A stretch of 64,000 nucleotides of DNA from Phoenicibacter congonensis (GTDB taxonomy: Bacteria > Actinomycetota > Coriobacteriia > Coriobacteriales > Eggerthellaceae), in assembly GCF_900169485.1 (NCBI RefSeq), contig NZ_LT821227.1, forward strand, positions 558,001-622,000, written 5' to 3'. The notes under the pieces were generated by a model. That model had not been told where the DNA came from. It did not search any database and saw nothing but the letters and a program-made list of their open reading frames with translations. A program made the position numbers and the translations under genes. This document shows positions 9,710-18,570 of this stretch, piece after piece; the first letter of the stretch is position 1, and each line of letters begins with the position of its first letter.

Positions 9710-10756
9710 ATGAAAATTTTGTTTATGGGAACACCTTATTTTGCTCGCGTTGTTCTAAAGGGGCTACTTTCTAGTGAAAAGCATCAAGTATGTGCTGTTT
9801 TTACTAAGCAGGATGCAGTTAGCAAGCGAGGAAACAAACTCATCCCATCAGAAGTGAAAGAGCTTTGCCTTGAGGAGGGCCTTGAGGTTTTTACTCCAAA
9901 GACTCTAAAAGATGGCGAGGTGCAGCACCAAATTCGTGATTTGGGCATTGATGTGATTTGTGTTGCTGCATATGGAAAAATTTTGCCAAAAGAGGTGCTT
10001 GAAATTCCAAAATTTGGATGCCTGAATGTTCACGCCTCGCTTCTTCCGCGATGGCGGGGTGCTGCCCCAATCGAACGTGCGATTCTTGCTGGGGACAAAC
10101 ACCAAGGCGTTTCCATCATGAAAATGGAAGAAGGCCTAGACGCTGGCGATTTTTGCTTGCAAAAATCTGTTTCTGCAACTGAGAAAAGTGCAGTTGAAAT
10201 CACTTCTGAACTAGCAGAGTTAGGCGCTGTGGCGTTGTGCGAATGTCTTGATTCTCTAGAGAAAGGCAAAAGCGTCTCCTGGAAGAAACAAGACGAAAAT
10301 GAAGTGACCTATGCTGAAAAGATTGAGAAAAGAGAACTGTTTCTTGACCCTTCCTACTCGGGAGAAATGAACGTGAGAAGAGTGTTGGCGTCTGCCGACT
10401 CTCACCCTGCAAAGTGTGCTATCGACGGAAAAACAGTTCGCATAATGTCTGCAAAAGCTGAAATAGATTCCAGTGAGACAAGCGATGATTGCGATTTATA
10501 CAGTGAGACTAGAGATGCTGATGTAAAACAGACAATTTCGACTGCAGAAGATGCAACGTGTCAGTGCAACAATTGTGCGTCGCATCAAAATTCAGTTCGC
10601 TGGGTGGGCAAGAAGCTCTATCTTGAGTGCTGTCATGGTGATCTTTGTGTTATTTCTTTAAAACCAGATGGCAAAAAAGAAATGCCGGCCGGCAGTTTTG
10701 TTGCTGGTTGCCAAGCAATCCGTGAAGGGATTGCTAAATGGGAAAAATGCGAATAG
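9710..10756 (+). CDS. fmt: Methionyl-tRNA formyltransferase
   Basis: Formylates initiator Met-tRNA using 10-formyl-THF. The catalytic core has MGTPYFA, the SLLPRWRGAAPIERAI block with the catalytic Asn/His in NVHASLLP, and GLDAGDF. The C-terminal tRNA-binding domain begins near residue 210. Unusual: between VRIMSAKAE (about 244) and VRWVGKKL (about 290) lies a stretch of about 45 residues rich in Asp/Ser/Thr and Cys (CQCNNC) that has no counterpart in ordinary Fmt. The rest of the domain resumes in register, so it looks like a surface-loop insertion. Confidence 0.95.
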   Translation: MKILFMGTPYFARVVLKGLLSSEKHQVCAVFTKQDAVSKRGNKLIPSEVKELCLEEGLEVFTPKTLKDGEVQHQIRDLGIDVICVAAYGKILPKEVLEIPKFGCLNVHASLLPRWRGAAPIERAILAGDKHQGVSIMKMEEGLDAGDFCLQKSVSATEKSAVEITSELAELGAVALCECLDSLEKGKSVSWKKQDENEVTYAEKIEKRELFLDPSYSGEMNVRRVLASADSHPAKCAIDGKTVRIMSAKAEIDSSETSDDCDLYSETRDADVKQTISTAEDATCQCNNCASHQNSVRWVGKKLYLECCHGDLCVISLKPDGKKEMPAGSFVAGCQAIREGIAKWEKCE

Positions 10757-10807
10757 AATAGCATTTTTTGACTTGGAATTTGACACGGAATTGGAGAGGT
10801 TGCTAAC

Positions 10808-12016
10808 ATGGCAAAACTCACAGATGCGCGAAAGTGCGCTTTAAAATCTCTCATCTATGCTCGCGAAAGACAAGTTTATCCAACTGAAATCGTTTACGAA
10901 GTTTGTGATGGGTGTGGTTTAAATGAAACTGATCGCGCGTTTTGCGTGAATCTAGTTCGCGGAGTTGTGAGTTACCAGTTGTGTCTTGATTATGTCATTG
11001 ATAATGCGCTTGATAAAAAGCCAAAGATGTCATCAAGCGTGCGAGATGCTCTCAGAATTTCTGTGTATGAATTATTGTTTTTAGATAAGGAAGCCTATGC
11101 TTCAGTTAGCCAGGGCATCGAACTTGTGAAGTCGATTGCATCACACGCTGCTGGTTTGGCAAGTGCAATTTTGCATAAGGTTTCAAAAGTTTGCGTGCCT
11201 GACAATTTTGCATTGCGACATGGTTTTCCCGAATGGCTTGGTGACTATCTGAGTGAACTGTTGGGAAAAGATTCGGCTGAATTATTCATGGCACTATCGT
11301 GCGATAACCCAAAGTTACAATTCGTTTCAAATTTCTTAAAGCCACCAAAGACGCCTGTGTTGGGCATTCAGGGTGCAATTGATGCATCTCATGCTGGCAA
11401 TGTTATCATTGCCGATAAATCGGCACAGGCAATCTCAGAGGAAGTCGCTTTGGCTGTGAAACAATTTGGGCACAAAACGCTTCTAGAAGTGGGAGCTGGA
11501 CGCGGTACAAAGACAGCTCTCATTCAATCTTTTGCGGCAAGCATAGGTGCAAAGATTCAAACTCACGATGTGCTAGACAATTCATCTGCTCGTTTGGACA
11601 AATTGAAAGAACGACAGAATAACTGTGGGTTTGAGCTTCGAGACATAATTTGTGGAGATGCAACTAACATTTTGCTTGGGTGTAAATATGATTTCATATT
11701 CATTGATGCGCCTTGCACTGGCCTTGGGACTCTCCGTCGGCATCCCGAGATAAAAAGCAGAATAACGCGCGAGAACATTTATGAGAGCGCAAAATTGCAG
11801 CTTGATATTCTTAACAATGTATCCAAAGCGCTTGATTCCGATGGCCTAATTTTTTATTCTACTTGTTCTGTAGCTAGAGAAGAAAATGAGGGTGTAATTG
11901 ATTCATTTTTAAGCTCTGGTGCAGGCAAGAATTTCGAACTTGATCACATAGTTCGCCGAGCAAAACTCACTAACGTTACCGACGCGCATTTTTGTGCGTG
12001 CCTAAAACGTCGATAA
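10808..12016 (+). CDS. rsmB: 16S rRNA (cytosine-967-C5)-methyltransferase
   Basis: Methylates C967 of 16S rRNA using SAM. An N-terminal NusB-like RNA-binding domain (about 1-140) is followed by the NOL1/NOP2/Sun methyltransferase domain: EVGAGRGTKT (SAM binding), DAPCTGLGTLRRHPEIK (PC motif cysteine) and YSTCSV (catalytic TC motif). At 402 residues it is slightly short for the family (about 430-450). It follows fmt as in many bacteria (def-fmt-rsmB). Confidence 0.93.
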   Translation: MAKLTDARKCALKSLIYARERQVYPTEIVYEVCDGCGLNETDRAFCVNLVRGVVSYQLCLDYVIDNALDKKPKMSSSVRDALRISVYELLFLDKEAYASVSQGIELVKSIASHAAGLASAILHKVSKVCVPDNFALRHGFPEWLGDYLSELLGKDSAELFMALSCDNPKLQFVSNFLKPPKTPVLGIQGAIDASHAGNVIIADKSAQAISEEVALAVKQFGHKTLLEVGAGRGTKTALIQSFAASIGAKIQTHDVLDNSSARLDKLKERQNNCGFELRDIICGDATNILLGCKYDFIFIDAPCTGLGTLRRHPEIKSRITRENIYESAKLQLDILNNVSKALDSDGLIFYSTCSVAREENEGVIDSFLSSGAGKNFELDHIVRRAKLTNVTDAHFCACLKRR

Positions 12017-12052
12017 TCATTTTCATTCGATTTTTATTTGGGAGTAATTTAT

Positions 12053-12733
12053 ATGCAAGTTGAACTTTTATATCACACGCCTGACGTTGAACGAGCTGTT
12101 GCGACTGCTGCTAGGCTTTGCTATGCTCCGATAGGCGCTAGTGAACTCATGGAAACTATGCCTGATGAAAGAGTGAGAAGTGTGCTTTCAACAATAATGA
12201 AGGGCGGGCATTATTCTACCCTCGAACATGCTTCCTATACCTTTGCAGTTGACGGAGTGTCTCGTGCACTAACTCATCAGCTTGTACGTCACAGAATCGC
12301 GAGCTTTAATCAACAATCACAGCGCTACGTGAAATTTGATAATGGCTTTGAGTATGTTGAACCGCGCACTATCAGCGAAAATGATCAAGCTCATGAGATT
12401 TTTCAAAAGTGCATGACTGATTGTGAGAGAGCCTATCAAAAACTTCGTGAACTTGAAATCCCCAAAGAAGACGCACGCTTCGTTTTGCCTAACGCAGCAG
12501 AAACAAAAATTGTCATCACTATGAACGTGCGAGAGCTTCTTCATTTCTTTGAACTTCGTTGTTGCAATCGTGCCCAGTGGGAGATTCGTGAACTTGCGCA
12601 CAGAATGCTTGAACTAGTAAAACCAACGGCTCCATACATTTTTATGGATGCAGGTGCGCCGTGCGTCCATGGTTCATGCACTGAGGGCAAAATGAGCTGC
12701 AATAACCCATATCCAAAAGTTGTGCGCGACTAG
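12053..12733 (+). CDS. thyX: Flavin-dependent thymidylate synthase
   Basis: Makes dTMP from dUMP with FAD and methylene-THF. The ThyX signature RHRIASFNQQSQRY is intact (RHRxxSxNxxSxR), and the C-terminal block NRAQWEIRELA carries conserved substrate contacts. The product is 226 residues. The start MQVELLY at 12053 was chosen because GGGAG lies 9 bp upstream; an in-frame TTG at 12038 would place that site inside the gene. No thyA is seen in the window. Confidence 0.96.
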   Translation: MQVELLYHTPDVERAVATAARLCYAPIGASELMETMPDERVRSVLSTIMKGGHYSTLEHASYTFAVDGVSRALTHQLVRHRIASFNQQSQRYVKFDNGFEYVEPRTISENDQAHEIFQKCMTDCERAYQKLRELEIPKEDARFVLPNAAETKIVITMNVRELLHFFELRCCNRAQWEIRELAHRMLELVKPTAPYIFMDAGAPCVHGSCTEGKMSCNNPYPKVVRD

Positions 12734-12871
12734 TTTAGCTGTTGAAGCAGACAACACAAGATATTTCTTCATACATATAAATGTAGGGTCGTTTGCAAAT
12801 TGAATTTGCATAATGCATAATGCTTAAAAGTTGATTACGACAAATTCTAAAAATTAGACGCGAAAGATTTT

Positions 12872-15382
12872 ATGCATTTAATAATTACCGAGAAAAATGA
12901 TGCAGCGAAACAGATTGCTGACATTCTAGCAAGCACCACAGCAAAAGCCGATAAAGTATACAACACACCAGTTTTTCGTTTTGAATGGAACGGGGACGAG
13001 TGTGTGACAATTGGTCTTCGTGGGCACATTCTTGAGCCAAACTTCGTGGACAGGATAACCTGGACTAAGTCGCGAGGATGGATGGGTGAAAGCGATGATG
13101 TTGGGAAGGTAAAAGCAAGCATCCCCCGAAACCTTCCAAAACCGCCCTTTAAAAAGAAAAAACCTTTTGCTGTTGACGGTGTTGATTTAAAAGGGTGGAA
13201 GATGGAGGCGCTGCCATATCTCATCTATTCACCAATAGTTAAGCTTCCTAAAGAAAAAGAAATTATTCGTTCTTTAAAAAATCTTGCAAAGAAGAGCGAC
13301 GTCATCATCATTGCTACCGACTTCGATCGTGAGGGAGAACTCATCGGAAAAGATGCGATGAACCAGTGCCTGGAAGTTAACAGTGAAGCTCAGTTTTATC
13401 GCGCAAGATATTCTTCTTTTACAAAGCAAGAAATAACAGAATCGTTTAGTAACCTTGTTGATGTTGACGAGTGCTTAGCAAGTGCTGGCGCTACAAGACA
13501 AGATATTGATCTCATTTGGGGTGCGGTCCTCACTCGTTATTTGACGCTTGCACGTTTTGCAGGCTATGGGAATGTGCGCTCATCAGGACGTGTTCAAACG
13601 CCAACGCTCGCGCTGATAGTTGCTAAAGAACGAGAACGCGAGGCTTTTATTCCGCAAGATTTTTGGGTGATAAAGGCGATTGTCGACAAATCGAAGGAAA
13701 CTGGTCCAACTGATAACACGATTGAAGACAGCGCTGATGTTTTTGAATGCGCACACTCTACAGCACGTTTTTTTGATAAAGAAGAGGCTGATAAAGCGTT
13801 TAATGCTGTAAAGGACGCAACGACAGCAACAGTTAGCAATATCGAACGTAAAAAGCGAACTGTTTCTGCTCCTGTTCCTTTTAATACAACGTCTTTGATG
13901 GCAGCAGCAAGTGCCGAAGGGATTACTCCTGCTAGATGCATGCGTCTTGCAGAGAGTCTTTACATGAAGGGTTTCATTTCATATCCTCGTGTTGACAACA
14001 CAGTTTATCCAAAAACTCTAAATCTTGGAGAAATTGTGTCGGCGCTAAAGGTGAATCCCGCCTACAGACCCTATTGTGACAAGCTTTTATCGACAGGGAA
14101 AATTACTGCAACACGTGGTAAAAAAGAAACGACCGACCATCCTCCAATTTATCCTGTTAAAGGAGCAGTTCCGGAGGACATGGATGCTTCTTCATTTAAG
14201 CTGTATAATCTCATTGCCCGCCGCTTTTTAGCCACGCTTTCAGGGCCTGCTACTGTTGAAGGAACAAAGATTTCTGTTGACATCAACGGAGAGGCTTTTA
14301 ATAAAAAGGGTGATTTTCTGGTCGTTCCTGGTTTTAGAGAAATCTATCCCTATGGGTTAAAAAAGGACGAACAGCTTCCGCAACTTGAAGTGGGTCAAAA
14401 AATTGCAGTCAACGAGACAAATGTGACTGCCGATCAAACAAAGCCTCCTGCAAGATATTCAAGCGGAAGACTCATCCAGGAAATGGAAAAGAATGGACTT
14501 GGAACTAAGGCGACTCGACATTCAATCATTGAGCGACTTAACCAGGTCAAATATATTCAAAACGACCCAATCGAGCCAACTCAGCTTGGCATTGCTGTAA
14601 TTGATGCTCTTGGAGCTTTTGCGCCTCACATCACACATCCTGAAATGACTGCTGAGCTCGAGGATGGCATGGACGAGATTGTCGAGGGCAAAGACACCCG
14701 CGAAAAAGTTGTTAAGAGCTCTTGTGATCATTTAGCAAGTGAATTAAATAACCTACTTCCGCATGTTGAGGAAGTGGGGGAGGCGCTCTCTGATGCTGTT
14801 TCAGCCGATGCTTATGTTGGAAAATGCCCTAAATGCGGGAAAGATTTGCAGCTTCGAGCTTCTGCAAGAACTAAGTCGATGTTCATTGGGTGTGCCGGTT
14901 GGCCCGATTGTGATGTTACATATCCACTTCCTTCAGGGAAAATTGAAACGTGTCCTGATTCGTGCCCAGTTTGCGGGATGCCGCAGGTTAAAGTTACTCA
15001 ATTTAGAACTAAACCCCGCCTGATGTGCATAAACCCACTCTGTTCGTCGAATCAAGAGCCAGAAGTGTTTGTTGGAAAATGCCCAACGTGCGCCAAAGCC
15101 GGAATTGAAGCAAACCTCATTGCACGTCGCAATCCAAAAACGTTAAAGCGTTCAGTCACATGCGAGAACTTCGACAATTGTCAAACTCGCTATCCTCTTC
15201 CTCCGAATGGAGAAATATCAGCTACTGACAAGGTTTGTGAAAAGTGTGGTGCGCCAATCGTTTGCGTGACAACGTCGCGCGGACCATGGGAACTTTGTCC
15301 AAATTTCGATTGTCCTGGCAAAGCTGAAGAAGCAGAGAAGAAAACTAAAAAGAAAGCAGGCACTTCAAAAAAGAAGAAATAG
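12872..15382 (+). CDS. topA: DNA topoisomerase I (type IA, archaeal-like architecture)
   Basis: Relaxes negative supercoils. The 836 residues start with a TOPRIM domain (LIITEKNDAAKQIA; ATDFDREGELIG, about 147-158). The gate region has ISYPRVDNTVYP, in which the Tyr of YPR is the nucleophile. The C-terminal third carries four zinc-ribbon-like CxxC modules (CPKCGK, CPVCGM, CPTCAK, CEKCGA). The N-terminus (LRGHILEPNF, ALPYLIYSPI) and the V-D-N-T after YPR resemble archaeal-type enzymes more than E. coli TopA (YPRTDS). To my recollection this form occurs in Coriobacteriia. It ends in a Lys-rich tail, and tmk follows after 14 bp. Confidence 0.93.
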   Translation: MHLIITEKNDAAKQIADILASTTAKADKVYNTPVFRFEWNGDECVTIGLRGHILEPNFVDRITWTKSRGWMGESDDVGKVKASIPRNLPKPPFKKKKPFAVDGVDLKGWKMEALPYLIYSPIVKLPKEKEIIRSLKNLAKKSDVIIIATDFDREGELIGKDAMNQCLEVNSEAQFYRARYSSFTKQEITESFSNLVDVDECLASAGATRQDIDLIWGAVLTRYLTLARFAGYGNVRSSGRVQTPTLALIVAKEREREAFIPQDFWVIKAIVDKSKETGPTDNTIEDSADVFECAHSTARFFDKEEADKAFNAVKDATTATVSNIERKKRTVSAPVPFNTTSLMAAASAEGITPARCMRLAESLYMKGFISYPRVDNTVYPKTLNLGEIVSALKVNPAYRPYCDKLLSTGKITATRGKKETTDHPPIYPVKGAVPEDMDASSFKLYNLIARRFLATLSGPATVEGTKISVDINGEAFNKKGDFLVVPGFREIYPYGLKKDEQLPQLEVGQKIAVNETNVTADQTKPPARYSSGRLIQEMEKNGLGTKATRHSIIERLNQVKYIQNDPIEPTQLGIAVIDALGAFAPHITHPEMTAELEDGMDEIVEGKDTREKVVKSSCDHLASELNNLLPHVEEVGEALSDAVSADAYVGKCPKCGKDLQLRASARTKSMFIGCAGWPDCDVTYPLPSGKIETCPDSCPVCGMPQVKVTQFRTKPRLMCINPLCSSNQEPEVFVGKCPTCAKAGIEANLIARRNPKTLKRSVTCENFDNCQTRYPLPPNGEISATDKVCEKCGAPIVCVTTSRGPWELCPNFDCPGKAEEAEKKTKKKAGTSKKKK

Positions 15383-15396
15383 CCTAAACTAAAAAT

Positions 15397-16092
15397 ATGG
15401 AAAGTAAAAAAGGCATTTTTATAACATTTGAAGGTTCTGATGGAGTTGGGAAGTCAACCCAAGTAGCTTTTTTTGCAGGACTTCTTGAGAGTCTTGGTTT
15501 TGATGTTTTGCTGCTGCGCGAGCCAGGTGGCACCAAAATTGGCGAAGAGATTCGCGAGATGTTGCTTGACGTTAAAAACAAAGAACTAACTAGTGAATCG
15601 GAGCTGCTGCTTTATCTTGCTGCGAGATCTCAAATCATAAACGAGGTGATAAGACCCGCGCTTGAAGAAGGAAAAGTTGTCCTTTGCGATCGTTTTAGTG
15701 ATTCAACTTTAGCCTATCAAGGCTATGGTCGTGGGATAGATGCTGCCTTTATTAAACACGCAAATGAATTTGTGTGCGATGGGCTTGTTCCTGACAAAAC
15801 TATTCTTTTTTACATTCCAGAGGAAGAGCAAAAAAAGCGTCTAGACCGACGAAAAGCGAAAGATCGAATTGAAGAAGCGGGGAAAGATTTCGCGCTGAGA
15901 GTTGCTCACGGTTTTCTGGAGATTGCACAAGAAGAACCCAAACGTGTTGAGGCTGTTTGCACTAATGGACTTCACAGCGAAACGGCGAGACATGTAATTA
16001 AGGCGACTTCTGATTTGTTGGGCGTTGATCCTGAATCAGAAAAAGTTGCAACAGCGCTTGAAGCTCTTGACGCGATGCACGTCAAAAAGTAA
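15397..16092 (+). CDS. tmk: Thymidylate kinase
   Basis: Phosphorylates dTMP to dTDP. P-loop GSDGVGKST (about residues 13-21), DR(Y/F) motif CDRFSDSTLAYQGYGRG and an Arg-rich LID (KKRLDRRKAKDR) are present. At 231 residues it is full length, with a C-terminal extension of about 20 residues. The operon topA-tmk-holB-ricT has 14-23 bp spacings. With thyX nearby, dTMP synthesis and phosphorylation are almost adjacent. Confidence 0.95.
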   Translation: MESKKGIFITFEGSDGVGKSTQVAFFAGLLESLGFDVLLLREPGGTKIGEEIREMLLDVKNKELTSESELLLYLAARSQIINEVIRPALEEGKVVLCDRFSDSTLAYQGYGRGIDAAFIKHANEFVCDGLVPDKTILFYIPEEEQKKRLDRRKAKDRIEEAGKDFALRVAHGFLEIAQEEPKRVEAVCTNGLHSETARHVIKATSDLLGVDPESEKVATALEALDAMHVKK

Positions 16093-16115
16093 GAAGCTAA
16101 GAGGAAACAATTTTT

Positions 16116-17240
16116 ATGGCAGATGTTTTCTCAAAAATCTTTGGTCAGCCAAAAGTCAGCGAGTTTTTGCGAAGAAGCGCTGCTGAGGAGCACATAGCGC
16201 AAAGCTATTTGTTTCTTGGTCCGAGTGGTTCTAATAAAACGCAGGCTGCCTATGCTTTGGCGTGCGCTTTTTTGTGTGGCACTTCAAAGAACTGTGCTGG
16301 GACATGCTCATTGAGAGAAAGCGTTTTGGCTCACAAACACCCTGATGTTAAGTTTTATTCGCCTGAGGGAGAAAGTGGATATTTAGTTTCTCAAATTCAC
16401 GAGATTATTCACGATTCCACGTTGGCCCCCGTTCGGGGAAATAAAAAAGTATATATTCTAGACCGCGTTGATATGCTTGGGGCATTTTCTGCTAATGCCT
16501 TTCTAAAAACGCTAGAAGAGCCTACATCTGGCACTTGCTTTATTTTGCTTGGGAGATGCGCTAATTCTGTTTTGCCAACTATTCGCTCGCGTTGTCTAGT
16601 TGTGCCTTTTAGACAGATTCCACCTGCTCAGGCAATTTCAATTATTATGCAAAACACAATTGCCGACGAGCAGAAGGCAAAAATCGCATTGAGTGCATCA
16701 GGCAACTCTATTACAGCAGCTATTAAAATGCTCACTCCTGGTGATAATTCTTTGATTTATCTCAGAGAGCAGATTGTAAAAATCGTTCTTGGTGCTGTTG
16801 TTTCGACTGATTGGGGCGTTTTAAAAGCAGTTAAGGATCTGCTTTTGCTTGTAAAATCTCCAACCGACGAATATCGTCAAAGGCTAGAAGAGAGTTTGTG
16901 CGATTCAGATGATTTTTTGTCGGATGCGGCAAAAAAACAACTTGAAAAAGCCAACAAGAGAAGTGTCAAGAGAAAGGAAAGCAAGCTCATTAACATGATT
17001 TTTGACTGCATTATTTCCTTAATGCATGACGTGATGATGATTTTGACTAACGACAGCAGGCGTGTTGTTAACAGCGATTTTTTTGAGGAACTGAAAAGCT
17101 TTGCTAATAAAACTAATCAAATTAAGATGGTGCGGGCGCTAGATCAGGTTATCAGCTTGAAAAATGCAAACACCTATAATGTTAGTTCCGAGTCTTTGCT
17201 TGATTTGGCATTGTTTGAATTTAAAGGAGCACAAGAGTGA
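16116..17240 (+). CDS. holB: DNA polymerase III delta' subunit
   Basis: Clamp-loader subunit. It has an AAA+ fold with the P-loop-like GPSGSNKT (about residues 35-42), a zinc-binding module (CGTSKNCAGTC), VYILDRVDML as Walker B-like, and the SRC motif IRSRCLVVPF, which acts as the arginine-finger sensor segment. 374 residues. Starts with ATG after AGAGGAAAC, and the stop overlaps the GTG of ricT (GAGTGA), indicating coupled translation. Confidence 0.92.
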   Translation: MADVFSKIFGQPKVSEFLRRSAAEEHIAQSYLFLGPSGSNKTQAAYALACAFLCGTSKNCAGTCSLRESVLAHKHPDVKFYSPEGESGYLVSQIHEIIHDSTLAPVRGNKKVYILDRVDMLGAFSANAFLKTLEEPTSGTCFILLGRCANSVLPTIRSRCLVVPFRQIPPAQAISIIMQNTIADEQKAKIALSASGNSITAAIKMLTPGDNSLIYLREQIVKIVLGAVVSTDWGVLKAVKDLLLLVKSPTDEYRQRLEESLCDSDDFLSDAAKKQLEKANKRSVKRKESKLINMIFDCIISLMHDVMMILTNDSRRVVNSDFFEELKSFANKTNQIKMVRALDQVISLKNANTYNVSSESLLDLALFEFKGAQE

Positions 17241-18247
17241 ATCTTGAGACCGACCTTACTATAGATGAAGAGTTAAAAGAAAAAGAGGCGGAGGCCTTTA
17301 GAGTTTTTTTGGAGCTTGCGCCTTCGTGTGATGAGGGCATGGAGCCTTCCTTTGTTCGTTATGCCTATGATATGAAAAAGGCGACTTTCTATTTCAAAAG
17401 CGATCACCGTGTAGATTTTCGCGAGCTTGTAAAGCAGCTTAATTCGAGACTTGGAATTTCTGTCGAAATGCGCCAAATTGGTGATCGTGAACAAGCTTCC
17501 TTGGTTGGAGGCCTTGGTCCTTGCGGTCAGGTGCTTTGCTGTTGTCGTTTGGGTAATGATTGCTGTCAAAAGAATGCGACTATCAAAATGGCAAAGAACC
17601 AGAATCTGTCGCTTAATCCAACAAAGATTTCTGGCATGTGCGGAAGGCTAATGTGTTGCCTTCGTTTTGAAAATGATTTCTATAAAGATTTCAAAGATCG
17701 TGCACCAAAAATTAATGCTCAAGTCAAAACTACTGATGGAATTGGAAAAGTTGTTGCAGTTGATGCGTTGCACGACCTCGTTAGTGTAAAGATTGACGAG
17801 GAGAAGCCAAGGCAGATTGCAGTAGCTGATTTCAAAGAAGGATCCTCGGCGGAAAATGGTTGGAAGGTTGGAAGGTCAGTTTGGGAAGAGGCGGGTAAAG
17901 CTTTAGCCGATTTGACTGGCTCAGCCGCTAATGTCACGATTGACACGTCGCTTTTCACCGGGAATGACCACATGGTTACATCAAGCAAGGCAAAACTTGC
18001 ATCGAAACCTGCCACACAGGACAACAACAAGAAAGAAAGCAAACCTCACCGTCGTCGTTCACGCAGGATCAGCTCAAAGGACACTCATTCACGTCAAATT
18101 GTTACAGCAAAGCGACCCGGAGGTAATTCTTCTGGTATAAAACACGCCAGCGCTCCGAAAGAGAAGATTAAAATAGAGCGACATCCGCACGAGGAGCGAA
18201 AGCCACGACGCAGAAGAACGACAACAATCAACACTAATAAAGATTGA
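17237..18247 (+). CDS. ricT: PSP1-domain protein (RicT/YaaT family)
   Basis: Homologue of B. subtilis RicT (YaaT), a subunit of the Ric complex that carries Fe-S clusters and influences RNase Y-dependent RNA maturation. The PSP1 domain has the cysteine-rich signatures GPCGQVLCCCR and GMCGRLMCCLRFE (about residues 94-145). After it comes a variable region and a strongly basic C-terminal tail from about residue 250 (KPHRRRSRR, KPRRRRT) that may bind nucleic acid. Overlap with holB is as in Firmicutes (holB-yaaT), so the link to the replication operon is conserved. Confidence 0.9.
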   Translation: MNLETDLTIDEELKEKEAEAFRVFLELAPSCDEGMEPSFVRYAYDMKKATFYFKSDHRVDFRELVKQLNSRLGISVEMRQIGDREQASLVGGLGPCGQVLCCCRLGNDCCQKNATIKMAKNQNLSLNPTKISGMCGRLMCCLRFENDFYKDFKDRAPKINAQVKTTDGIGKVVAVDALHDLVSVKIDEEKPRQIAVADFKEGSSAENGWKVGRSVWEEAGKALADLTGSAANVTIDTSLFTGNDHMVTSSKAKLASKPATQDNNKKESKPHRRRSRRISSKDTHSRQIVTAKRPGGNSSGIKHASAPKEKIKIERHPHEERKPRRRRTTTINTNKD

Positions 18248-18570
18248 TAATCTGTGCGTCATTAGCATGAGTCTTCGGGTTTTCAATTATTTTTAAATAA
18301 TCTATTTGCTAATTTATTTATGCCTTGGCTTCCAAATTGTTGTGTAACTTATGATTCACATGTGAATGGACAGTCCCCTGTAGATAAGTTTTGAACATCA
18401 AGGTTTTATCCTTTGCTCTTTTGAGGCTAGCGATGCGCTAGATTTTGAAAGAGATTTTTGATTGATTACACTTGTTGTTTTAATTTTTTTATTAGAGTTA
18501 GTATTAGTTAAACGCGCGCTAAACTAAATAGGCGAACAAAACATAATTGTTAAGTAATTTGGAGTTTGGA
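18248..18570. other. Gap before pncB, nothing recognised
   Basis: A 323-bp A+T-rich stretch between ricT and pncB. No ORF, RNA gene or clear hairpin was recognised, nor copies of the dispersed repeat. It must hold the pncB promoter, but no confident -35/-10 pair was identified. Confidence 0.4.
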
